DNA of 64,000 nt from Melitaea cinxia (Eukaryota; Arthropoda; Insecta; Lepidoptera; Nymphalidae), in contig NC_059401.1 in assembly GCF_905220565.1 (NCBI RefSeq), forward strand, positions 14,070,766 to 14,134,765, written 5' to 3'. Shown piece by piece: positions 12,006 through 25,200 of the stretch. Numbering within the stretch: the stretch's first letter is position 1; every line of letters starts with the position of its first letter. The position numbers and the translations under genes are program-made. A model generated the notes under the pieces. It was given only the letters and a program-made list of their open reading frames with translations. It was not told the DNA's origin and searched no databases.

Positions 12006-12011
12006 AATAAA
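12006..12011 (+). terminator. Poly(A) signal of RBM42
   Basis: AATAAA about 250 nt after the RBM42 stop codon and the first such signal after it on this strand. Confidence 0.55.
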
Positions 12012-12314
12012 AATATGTTTATATAATCATGACTTATGTTTTGTCATTCCTTCCATTTCTTTATTTTTTCTTTTCTGCTTTGTTTTGATACCAGCCAGGC
12101 CTCGAGCTTTCATATGCATTAATTTTAAACAAACAAATGTGCAGTTTATCGTCATAAAATTTTCTTGTTGAAGTATTTTTTAGTTAAAAGGATTCATACT
12201 TACTTTTATGATCACTGTACTTAATAATTTCATTTCAAATGTCATGATTTCAGATAAACAAACAAAAAATTTATTAAGGTAAATTAAAAGTAAAAACGCA
12301 AAAGTACAAGTTAA

Positions 12315-13532
12315 GAGCCATTTCACAATTTTACGCTCTGCAAGTTTAGGTAAATTTGGTCGCATCGCGCGAGTCGTACGAGCCGCGCGATCTTTGTGCT
12401 AGTACGTATAGTGTGACAACCAAAAGACCATCGTGATCATTTTCTGATGTATAATAAAAATTATAACTATGGTATAAAATGTTTTTTACATAATTAATTT
12501 GTTAAAAATTTCAAGTATGTTATATAACAACAGTCAATAAATTTAAAATAAAAATATAAAATCAATTTTATGAAACAATTTTTTTTTAAATTGATTTAGT
12601 TTTTCAGTTTACGAATGAATCTAATATTTACGATATGAATAAAATAGCATTTTATGACATCGACACCGACAAACATATTAATTAACAAATAACAAGACAA
12701 ACAGATTGAAATGCCTATTTGTATTGATAATGTGAGATAAGAAAATTAAATTATACATTTGTTTACAGAAATTATCATTATATTATTTTACAGTCATTTT
12801 CGTAATATGTTTATTTTATTTATATTTTATTATGAAAGTATCAAATGCGGTTTATCCGGTATAACAACGGGCGCTTGGCGCGTGTGAGCGAAAGAGACGG
12901 CTGCGCAGAATTTGGCGTGGACCTTACCTCTAAGAGCGCTAGCGCTCGACTGATTTACTGGGCTTGATGCGTGGTAATATATACTATCTTTTTATTATTT
13001 AATATAAAATGTATTAAAAATGATCACATCTTTTAATTTTTTTTTTTTTTTTTTTTTTTGTATTCCTTAATGATGTAAGTTTACTTTGATGAAGATAGTT
13101 CGTTAAAATTTCTTAGTTTTCTAAGAAAAATATCGCTTTTAAAATTGTACTTATTTGGAAAATATTTGTAACTCTAATTTTTTTTATCGTTTAATAGAGA
13201 TACAAATTGAATAAAAATCTGCGATAGTGCGCAACAAAATTATATTCCACATATTACGTATTTTTTAAAAATGGTTTCAACGTAGAGGTTATTGAAAAGT
13301 AGGACTTCAAAGTATACATTGCGACCGTTTACCCAGGGAGGAGGCTGATGAAAAGGTTAATAATTTTATACACATAATATAAATCAAAATTCTGATCTGA
13401 CTATGGACTACAACAAAGGTTGCTCTATTATATTTCAAGAATATAAATTACATTATTGCATCCAACACTGAGATTAACGACGTCAAAATATTACAATTTC
13501 GCGGATTGTTACAGATTTTTGTGAAATGGCTC
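12315..13532. mobile_element. TTAA-flanked DNA element, 1,218 bp
   Basis: Ends are exact inverted 14-mers, GAGCCATTTCACAA and TTGTGAAATGGCTC, each bordered by TTAA (12311-12314 and 13533-13536). That is the target duplication made by piggyBac-type transposases. The inside is AT-rich with a few GC-rich patches (12362-12400, 12868-12960) and no transposase ORF, so it is non-autonomous. It lies between RBM42 and the lipase gene. Confidence 0.75.
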
Positions 13533-13536
13533 TTAA

Positions 13537-16296
13537 CCAAATTACAAACCAATAACAGTAACACACTCTCTCATACTATAGTAACAAATCTTAACAATAA
13601 TAATGGAAATTATAAAAAATTGCGAAAAATATCTTATAAAAAGAAAATTAGTACACAACAAGAAATTCATTAGTATAAAAATTAAATTCATTGGTATTAA
13701 AATTACAAGTAGGATTAAATAAAACAATAAAATTCAAAACGTGATTGATTATGAAAGAAACATTAAACATAATTAATTTTGAACATGCAGTATTATCAAG
13801 ATTAAATGGTACATCCATATTAATGAATTGGAATATACAATATTAAAAATACCTTTAATATCTTTTTTAAATCACTATGAATGCATATCTAAAATATGAC
13901 TCGTGCCATTTTTTCTTGCCATAATTGAACAGTTTTTAACCCACACAAATCTATAGTTTTTTTCTTTCGCCAGGTCCTTAGTTTTGCTAAGTTCGAAAAG
14001 AAATACTTTTAACGAAATTTTTATATCATCCCTATAGAACCTTCTTCGCAAATAATGCATTACGAGTATTTAAAAACAAACTTGATAACCATTAAAAGGA
14101 TTATAAAGACCTTAACCTTAAGGGGCTACACTACCTCAGCTCGAATTCAGATTTCACCCGTACTAAATACACATGAGAATTGAAAGCGCTTGGTTGTTCA
14201 TCGCGCGAATTATATGTATTTTCTCCCCACAAACATTATCAATAGTTATTTTTTTAAAAAACGCAACATACCAAATGTTCTTCATATTTATTTCAATTAC
14301 CATGCTTAATCTCAAGTCCATGACTTCTATATTTACTGAGATATTAGGGTTTTAATACAAAAATAGAGGTAAATTTGCGATTTTTTTGTATTGAGAAAAT
14401 TTAATGGAATCGTGTTTTCGAAACATATGAAAGATATGTAGTTTATGTCCTGAACTTTACCATACATAAATTTCAAACTTAAATATTCAGTAGTTTGGAA
14501 GATATGGACATCCTGCCGAGTGGAAAATAAGCAATTTGAGGTAGCATACACTCTTAAAAGATAGACATATGCTATCGCGGACTTTTTTTAGACCTTGATG
14601 GCGATCATTTTCGTCATACCCGATTTTTGGATAGCTTTAACCGTTAATGCAGCGTACGCAACGGAAGTTCTCAAAACAGAATTATTATCGTAACATTTAT
14701 TATTAATGCTCAGCTGCTATTTGTCATAGCGTGATGTTATTTAACCCGTAGTCTTCGTCGGAAAATGGATCAACCAACGCAAAAAAAATTGCTAATTCGA
14801 AGCAGTTGTTACTGAGATTAGCGCGTTTAAACAAACAGACTTTAGCTTTATAATATTAAGTATAGATGTGATATTATTAGTTACTTCTCACAAAGTTACA
14901 GAAATAAATACGAAAATAAAATACTCTCTAAATACTTCTCTTTAAAAAATAATTTATTTTATACAATTACAATTCTTTGGCTGTACACAATCAATTATAA
15001 CACAAACGTTGTACTTTGTCTTACTTAATTTTTAATCGAATTGACTTCACAATGGAAGATATAACTTATATTTACACTTATAGTTAAGTACTATGTAATT
15101 AACTTAATTGGTATTATCAAAAGTTATGCTACTTTAATAAAACAAATATCTTAGTAGATCTAGAGATAAAAATTTAAATTAATTACAAGTAGGTAATATG
15201 CAAAAATGATTAAGATTTCAAATGATATGTAACACGAAAAAAAACCAACGTCGTTAACAGAAGCTCTAAACAAAAAAATGCACTGAAGAAATTAATTATA
15301 AGCACACTTTTTACTTCCTTTGTCATGCAACGTAACAATGAATTCGCAGTCTGGCAGTATTCAAAAATCTCATCCGTGAGATCACATTTCTTTTCTATTT
15401 TTCTTAAAATAATTGTTTTAATTTTTTTTTACATTAATTTCTTTCAAATTCAGTCTCAAAACCTGTATAGAAATTAATATAAATACGGCCATTTGGCCAT
15501 TGCCATTTCATTTATACAAAACACATCCATGGGTAAACCAAATCGAACTAATATTAGACTGGAATTCGGTATCCACCTGTTGTAGTATCATTAACATTAA
15601 AAATTATTTTAAAAAAATACGTAAGACAATTTTGAGAGCAAAGGATGAGAAAAGAGCACGTTAGAAAATGGTTTTTGGAGGTTATTGGAGTTTTGGATTT
15701 TCATATAAGGCCCCCGGTATGAATAAAATATGAGGAGGAAAATCTACTCAACGAATGACCTCGTTACGTTCTTTTAACTCCATTGCGTTCCGATAGATGG
15801 CGTTATTCAATTCGTTTATTTAACATTTGATATGGTAAATCTTTTTTTTAGACTAGTAAGCCTTTTTTGTGCCTATTTAGACAGTCGATCTGAAGGAGTA
15901 AACTCCAGTCACGCGTCGGAGCTGACACACACTTTTTTATTATCGGTTTAAAATTAACATTTCTCCTCTCTGAGTCCTGAATTTAGGGTTCTTAAATAAG
16001 ATAAATAAATTAAAGAATTCAACAAAATGAAGGATAGTTAATATAATGACACAAAAAATGAAAATATTATTTTAAATTAGGGGTTGTATATTAATCAACA
16101 ATCACGTGATGTTTTTAGCAGCTTTTTAGTATCAAACCGTCCTGTTGTTAGTAAAAACCCAAAAATCAAATGTATCCCCCCATCGAACCTTACGTGATTA
16201 ATGGATGACCTTTGAGTATAAAAAATATTTTAAAACTTAAAAAGCTTTGAACCAACTATAATGATAAGTAAACCACACATCTTCAATGTTCAGATG
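13537..16296. other. Intergenic, no recognised feature
   Basis: AT-rich sequence between the TTAA element and the 3' end of the lipase gene. No ORF resembles a known protein, and no tRNA or clear repeat end was seen. Confidence 0.4.
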
Positions 16297-19200
16297 TTAA
16301 AAACGATCAAGAGTGTTATTCTGGTCATGTGGTCTAGCTCGTGATCGCAATCTTGAGGATGGTCGTGGTCGAGTCCTCGGCGGCTTGGTCGTGGTCGCGG
16401 CGGCTGCGTACAACTTGTCCAGACAACAGCGTTCATCACCCTCAGCTAGACCTGTGGTGGCTGGGCAGAACGGAGTCGTGAAGTCTTCTAGACAGTAGGC
16501 TCCGGAAGCCCTTAAAGTTCAGAGTTAGTTGATTTTGTTATTTGTTAAATAAGACATGGTTTATGATATATCTGGTATATGAAATTTCTTTTTTGTTATT
16601 AGAATAAAAAGTTATAAAATAAAAATTGTATAAGGTTCTTATGCATAATCTTAATTAAATCACACCGACGTTTGCGGATTCGATTCCCGGGATGGATATT
16701 TGTATTTGTCCAAATATTCCCTTCCGGTTTGAATTTCTATCCTTGTGGGTCTCCCCACCGTACCTCAGAAAGCATGTTAGCCGTCGGCCCCTGTTGTTAT
16801 CGTAAATACCTGATACCGATCGTTACTCATAGTTGGGAACATATCCGCCAACCCGCAGTGGAGCAGCGTGGTGGATTAAGGTCCAATCCTTCTCCTACGT
16901 GGTGAAAGAGGCCCATACCTAACAGTGGGATGTACAGGCTGAATGCGATAACTTACGTCATGGGCGCCGGCTGGCCCAAGGGCACGGGGAGGGCAGAGGC
17001 TCGCGCGGGCGGCACTCGCACGGAACAGCGGCGCCCGCACGGCGCTGCGGGTCTCGCGCGGAACAGACTCTCCGCCTGGTAGCAGATCGACCACACGTGG
17101 CTGCAGAGCGCTTCATCTGAGGAGCGAGGATGAAGTAAAGCTTTAGACAAAAATCAAAATAAATTCGAGAGATGGAGCTTGTTATGTGGTCCCATTTAAA
17201 TTAGAGTAAGGTGTGTATTTAAATAAATATTTTTGAAGTAAAATGTTTTTTTACACACGCTTGACTTGGGGAGTAAGCTGGTGAATGCGCGAAAAGAGTG
17301 TTACGAAAAGCGTGATCGGGCGAGGCGAACGGAGCAAGAGAGAGAGGTGCGAACACAGCAGCACGTTTCGTATATCTAAGACACAGTGCAGGCTTATTGT
17401 GCAGAAGTTTCACTTCAGTCATGTGGTCTAAAGCACACTCGTTTTTTTTTTCGCCTACCTACGTTGATGATGTTCTCATTTCTTAACTTGATCGTGTAAA
17501 TTGGAATCGGGTTTTTGTTTGATAACTAACACATTTATAATAAATTAATTACAGCTAATGTTAAGCATTCACCGAATCGGAATATGAATTCTGCAGAGAA
17601 GAATAGGCAAGAAACTCTGCAGTCACTCCTAATAAAACAAAACAAAAAATAGAGTGTGTGCTTAGACCGCACGGTAGAAGTGAAAACTTCATTGTGAATA
17701 TACTAAATACAGCGACAAAACGCTTCACACTCAAACGCTTCACACTCAACGGACCCCAGTTAGATTTTCTCCTGTGTCGGGGGTTCGGAAACACACACAA
17801 TACACATGCACAAACGCCCAGACCACGACAAACATCTATATGACCAATACAAATATCTGTCGTGAGCGGCGATCGAACCCGCGACCGCCAGCGCAACAGT
17901 AATTACTGCGACCGCTGCGCCAACGCGTCGTCCAAGCAACGAAGAGCAGTTGACCGTACCTTTATCGCTCGGATACACTCGGTGATCCCGAGTTAACCCG
18001 ATCAAGCCTTTCACCTCAGAGCGTGACGGATCAGCACTTACTACCTACGAAAAAATGTGTGTACGGTGCGCCAAAAGAAGATTCTCAACTGATCTTTCAG
18101 ATAAAGGCTCTAATTTCTTATAAATTTTAATGTTATATCATTTTTTCGTAACGGCTGGCTTCCTCAACTCAACGGTGTTTCATTCGGAAGTCCGCCCAAG
18201 ACCACATATGGAACTTTGCCGTAGCTTCGGTGATTCGTGTATAAAACAGGCATAAATTCGTATGACTTTCACAAAACTTACTAGGAGTATCTTCACAATA
18301 AGGCTGGCTCCTGCCACCATTGAGGCAGAAGTCCGCGTGTCCTAGCCTCGCGCCTTCGCCATATCGTCCTGCGTTCGTGTGAAGTACGTGTACGGCGCGC
18401 GCGTCTCCGGGATCCAAGCGTAGCGCTGGCGCAGAGCGGATAAGAGGTCGAGCAGGGTCTAAACCTACAGAAAACTTATGATATAGATTTCAACGTATGT
18501 GATATGGAGGAGGGGTGAATCATGGTGGGTTAATTAAACGCACATATCGAAATTCACGTCAGTGATTTTCAAGCATGTCTATACGTCATCGTCAAAGCCT
18601 ATACATGTATATTGGTAACTCATGTGAAGTGTCAGACATCACCTTACGCAAATAGTATCTAAGTATTGGAATTTCAATCTGACGTTCTGAATGACAGAAG
18701 TTGATGGATATCAAAAGAAAATTTTGAAAAAACCGAAACGACTTCCATTCAATTGTAAAATTCTTCAATATACGTACCAATAATCCTATTAAGCCTGAAA
18801 TTCAAATAATTGGCCAGGATGCCACACATATGAGCTCCTAGCGAGTGACCGACACACGTAAGTCTGTCAGGCCTCAGACCGGCTCGTCTTAAAGATCCTA
18901 AGGTCTCCGCTACACATCGTGCTACTGGACGCAGATTATGTACTGCTGCGACATAGCACGGAGGTTGACTCAGTTGTCCCCAATCCAGCATGAATACATT
19001 GTAGCCACCGCGACGTAAGTATGCTAAAATCATAACAAAATATATTATTGACATTATTTTATCATGCACAACTTATCAAGAGAGAGTTTTCTGTAAAAAA
19101 ACTTAAAGGTTTTCGAATTCAATTTGTAACCTTATTGGTTTCGTATTCAGAGCATAAAGGCAACATAATTTATAACTTATAAAAAATATGTTTGTGAAAT

Positions 19201-22200
19201 GCATATGTACCATATGTATGTATATAATAGGTAAACAATAAACGAGCAAAAAACATTTATTTATCCGTGCAATACTGAAAGAATTATAAAATAATGTAGA
19301 CACATAGTTAGGACTCCAATAGACAAATTTATTTATTTAATACTAGCGACCCGCCCCGGCTTCGCACGGGTGCAATGCTGATACTAAATATACTACAGAA
19401 TGTCTTAATTTATAGTGTGGAGCTAGCTTATAGCATGGTTAATAATATAATAACAACATTCAAATATGCGTTGTTAGATTACACGTTGATACAGAATGCG
19501 TTGAAGAAATAAAGGTTCACTGCTCGTTCCCCGTAGGTGATAGCGTGAAAATTTGTAGCCTATATGTTGACCCGACTTCTTAATAATATTCGTGCCAAAT
19601 TTGAAGTAAATCCATGCAGTACTTTTTGAGTTTATCCCGGACATACATACAGACAAACATACAAACAGACAAAAATTCTAAAAACTATATTTTTGGCTTC
19701 GGTATTGATTGTAGATCACACCCCAGGTATTCTGTTAAAAAAATATTCAATGTACAGTTTTGACTTTCCTACCATTTTATTATATGTATAGATAAAGATA
19801 TATTAATCTATAGGTATAATATTTACAATTAAACAATTACACAATGATTTATAGTAGCTTGTTTTACTAGTAGCTGGCCCAATTATAAGCTGAATTAGTT
19901 ATAACAACCACAATCAAGATAAAAAATATTTAAACGTGTCCGACTTTTACCCCGTTCCTGTGAGCCACGAGAGACGAGCCACTTTGATAGACTCGATCCG
20001 CATGATACCTTTCGTGAGCTAGTAAGCACGGCTATAATTTACAATGAAAAACATTTGACGAGAAAAAGAATTCGTTTACATATGCAGTTCTTTGGTTGTG
20101 TGCGACAATTAGTAATAATATTTCACTTTGTCGACATTTTTAGGGCTAAGAAAAATAGCATTGGACGGTTATGCAGAAGGACATTGCCAGGATATTTAGA
20201 CACAGTAAAATTAAAAAAGGGATTAGTAATTTTTTTTCACCGGGATCATAATCTATAACATCTACAGAACCCACCATTTGAAGGAAGGCAATTATAGAGG
20301 ACTAAAGACGCTTAGTGCTTAAAAATTAGTCAGTATTGTTCGAGGTTGTTCAGTAAATGTCAAGTATCTAAACCCTGTGTCAGGGGTATTGAACCATTGC
20401 GGAGAAAGTCGTGAGAACTGCGAAATGCATCGCCGAGTCGAACGTCGCCGAACTGCTTCTACATGCGCAAGCGCAGGGTTACTTTCACTTGCATCACAAA
20501 AATGTTGACAAAGATAAGCAAGAACGAGCGATTACGTCACAGATTTCTCCTTTTACAAAAGGAACATATTTTTAATCGTGATTTTTTTTTACTAAAATTA
20601 TTTTAAACGGGAGACGAGAGAGTTCACTCGTCTCGTGAATAAGACATTCTGTAGATAATATTGTAGCATCGAGCTCCGCAAAATGAAAATAAAAAACATG
20701 GTAAATATCCCGTTTTAAATAATTTTAGTAATAAAAATAACCATATTAATTTAAAAACTTATGATTTAAAATAAAATTGTATAGTAAAATATTAAAACTC
20801 ATTTAATCCGTCTAAATAAGATGGTATGACAATAGGAAAATATACTTTTTCATCCAATAGGTATTTAAATTAAAAGTTACGTAGGTACACAATATTGTGT
20901 ACGTAACTTTTGATTTAAATACCTATTGGATGAAAAATAATGTATATTATAAAGATCTTATTTAGGTGGGTAGTGATAACCGATAACGATCTAAAATCTC
21001 CAGTATAGAGACTAAATATTTATGTATTAAAAAAACTAACCATCTCGAAGAACGATGATAGGTAAAGTGTCATCGCCGCCAGCATATCCGTGCACCAGAA
21101 GGATTGTTTCATGCGAAGGTTCCCAACTGCTTTGACGGAGCCAGTCTTCAGTAAACAGGTCTACCTGAAATAATAAAAAAGTGAAATAAATAGACGTATT
21201 TAAACCATGCGAAATGAATGTTGTATTATGATGCTTCTAATAATTCTAGAAATACAACTTTAGTAATACAACCTGTATATAAATATCGTAGATGCAGAAG
21301 GTAATACTCACAATATTAATCTATGAAATAAATCCCATTAATCGCAATTCTTTTGCATCCAAAAATGTTGACAAATTAATATACAGTTGACAAAGAAACA
21401 AGAGCACATCAAACGAGGATAATTGTGTTTGCTCGTAAACGAAAAAAAACCGACAAGTTATACAATGTATGTAGACGAAAATATAGTCAAGTAAAAACGC
21501 GTTATCAAAGATTAATCAAAAAGGAGTCATCAAATCTCGATCAAAGTTTAAGTGGGACGGGGACCACAAGGCGAGCATCAGCTTTTGATTGAAACGAGAA
21601 TCATTAAAATCGGTCCACCCAGTCGAAAGTTCTGAGGTAAAATATACGAAAAAAAATACAATCGAATTGAGAACCTCCTCCTTTTTTTGGAAGTCGCTTA
21701 AAAACCGTGAGTAGGTCTGTAGAGCGAGTAGGTCTGAAAGAGACGTGAATTTCTTTTTCTTAGTATATAAAGTACCAAATACAAAAAAATTAGGAACTTT
21801 TTAATTTCGAAAACACCGATCTTCTTCGTGTATTCTCTATCATACGAATTATTATCAATAACTTAGACATATCAATAACATGACATAAAAATTATTTGCA
21901 CATGAAGAGCTCTACATTGCCGTACAATCAATAATATATGATTCCAAATGTAGTTGTTACTAGAATATGCGTACAATAGGTGATCATCTTCTGAATTTGT
22001 TCATGTAATCAACTTAACCAATAAATAAATAGTATGAAGGTAGTGGTCGATAATATATTTCGATAAGGTTAGCATCTAGGTTGCAAGTTTATAACGCAAT
22101 AGTACAGCAATAGAATGTTCTGTATTACAAAAGAGTGACTTGACAATACGCCAGCAGGCCTAGCATGCACGCCACGACAAAATTTTGTCGACCCCTTTTC

Positions 22201-25200
22201 TCGTATTATCTCTCTATGTCTACAGTAGCTAACATGCGTGCACGCGATACTCTTCTCGTTACGTCAAGAAGAGATAATCATTAAATTTTAGTGATCTGTG
22301 ATATTTATCTCTACGGAAGCTAACATGACATCGTAATTTTGTCGAATTTTGTCGTTTTAGGAAGAGAAACTTCTCGTCTTCAATATTATCGACGAGAAAG
22401 ACGATAAATAAAAAATAAATAAAACCGGGTGCCTATTTTTTGTATACCATGGCGTTTCCCTATTATAATTATATAATTTCGGTATACGAAGAGCGGGAAA
22501 TGCGAAAAGTCGAGTGAAGTGTGCCATATAATGACACAAAAAACGTATTTGCGCCCTGTTGCTTCTTATTCTAAATAATAATAATAATAATAATACTTTA
22601 TTTTAGACCAAAGTATAAGTCCATATTGGGTTAGTACAACAAGACACGACAACATTCAGAATAAAAAACAAAACAAAATTATATTAAAAAAATCAATAAC
22701 TAAAAATAAAATTAAATAGAATAAAAGTAAAATCAATAATCAAAAAAAAAAAATTCAAAAATTCAAAAAATTTTAAAAATTAAAAAAAAAAAAAACAAAC
22801 AAACAATGCGTGATAGAATTACAATTATCTAATGTGCGACAAGATATAAAGCACAACACGAGCATATTGTTTTACATATATAATTAAATTCATTTACTTA
22901 CGCCGTTTTATTTTTCATATTAGAGTTTTTTAAATTAGATATACACTTTTTATCTTAGCCAAAAGGCCGAGAACATTTTTAAATAAAACATGTGTCACTC
23001 GTTTGAAATTGGTCAATAACCTTGTAAATTCAACTTTACGACATAAGAAATAAGAATGATATTCAGTTGTGATTATGGTTGATAATGTTTCTCTACTCGA
23101 CAAGGCGAAGTCTTCGGAAGAGAATTTTGTCTCTCGTAGTGCGCATGTTAAGGTAATCGAGAAAATACTCGATGTAGACATTATCTTTCTCTCTCGTCAA
23201 GAGATATCTCGTTGTATGCATGCTAGGCCGGCTGGTCTTTGCAAATTGCCTGAGAATATGTTTTCTTGTCTTTTTTCTTCAGCTAAACATTTTTTGACAA
23301 ATCGTGTAACTTGAGATGATAAGGATGACCAATATACAAAAATATATCAACTGTTATCAAACCCTGTAGGCCGTAAAATAAAATATTTACAACGCTTGGT
23401 GATTTTGCACCTACTATTTTTACACTGACGTAAAAGTAAGACTCATGATCACGGATTCCTAGTACCTATCAAAATTCATACGACACTAACAATAAAAATT
23501 ATTGAAACATAGGTACTTTACATACATTAAAACTTTCATAATAGTAGTTTATCCCAATTGTGTTTACAAAATATAATAAATATAGTATTCTAAAATCAAA
23601 AAGTCGAACAATCGTTTAGGGTCCGCTACTCTAAAATATAGAGCACGTACCGCATGCGGGTGGCACTTCCTATTGGCGGTAAACTATGTCTCACTACATT
23701 TTAATATTAATAAAATTGTTATAATTATCTTTCTGTAATTTTCAGTAGACTTATCGTTCGAAGCATTTAGGTTCACCAAATCAATTTTGACTGAATCTTC
23801 ACCAATTTTAAATACTTTAAAATTACGTTATGTATATATTTAGGAAAGCAAGCTATTGTATACCTTTATCACAAACGCTTAACCATCTTGCTTCGCTTCG
23901 ACGATCGATCCTAGAGGCCAAGTCAAGTGTATGGTTTCGTCCAAGGGCCAAGGTTTGATGCTCAAGTTACGTAGTATTATGTACCGCACAGGTATAACGT
24001 ATACCAATTGCCACATAATATAAGGGTTATGTGTTACGCAACCAAGTAAAATTTTAATGATATTAAGTAAATCTAGAATAGCTTAAAAAACTAGATAGGT
24101 AGGTACTGATTTTTTTTTTAATATAATAAAATTCGTCCGTAATCTTCTCCTTTATTACTAAGATTCCATATGAAGCTGACAGAGGCTTAAAGATAACTTA
24201 AAAGTTGAAAGAGAAGTAGCAAAACTTCTTAAGGTTTACGACTTAAGATTTTGGACGATGTGTTTACCTGTAATATTATGTTATAAATGACTTTCAATTA
24301 AATAGTGTTGGCAGATTTTTAGACAATTTGAAACATTAATCAATTAGCATCAACAAAGTCATATTAAAACCTTTATTATTTATATATAGCCATATATTAT
24401 ATAGCCATATATTATATAGCCATATTAAAGGCTTTATTATTGTATACAAATAATAAATGAGAAAAAAATTAAATTGTCTACTTAATGTATCATTCTCATT
24501 TGAAATACAATTTTGATTACGTTTCTTATCTAAAAATATTATATCAGTTTTCAGTACTCTACATAACATTTACAAAAGGAATACGACAAGGTAACAATAT
24601 TTTTTTAGAAATATATTTTGTATAAAAAATGTTTAATTTATGAAAAGAAAACACTTTCTAAATTTAAATCTATTAAGTATTCACTAAACGTGTGTAACGG
24701 TCCTGCGCGTGAGTCGCCTATCCCACTAGTGCTGGCATTCGACCCTAATCTAACTTGATAAATTTAAATAGTTCTTTTAAATTTACTACATGATTTTTAA
24801 GAAATTTTGACACATATTTATTTGACTAATTTGTACACAGACACCTGTTAGATTTTTTTAAGAACTTAGTCTAGCAATGAGACATAAACAGGCCAAGCCC
24901 AGGATAAATTAGTGCTTTAGTATAATTATAAGTAGGTATGTTGATGTTACTGATAGTCGCGATTTAATTACACCATTTATTCTTAAAATCTATTTAGTCT
25001 ATCAAAGTTTTAAAAAAAATTATTAGATATAAATATTATGGACCTTTCCATAAGGTTTAAAAAAAATGTCAAACAAATGACGATATAAGAAAATCAAATA
25101 ACAGATAATGTATAAAACTTCAATGGGAAATATCCAAATCAATAGTAGTAATGATGAATGCTAGTCAAAGTACCTACTTACCAACATAAATCATTAAACA

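Noticed and set aside
16313..16498. Plus-strand frame of 61 codons
   Set aside because: It is antisense to lipase exon 7.
17561..18014. Several overlapping frames on both strands
   Set aside because: They lie in a SINE and a LINE fragment inside a lipase intron, and none has its own homology.
18169..18281. Lipase exon 5 reading through its donor to a stop
   Set aside because: It adds a plausible-looking tail, but splicing at GTAAGT (18281) joins in phase to an exon with CSH and the catalytic His, which the read-through form would lack.
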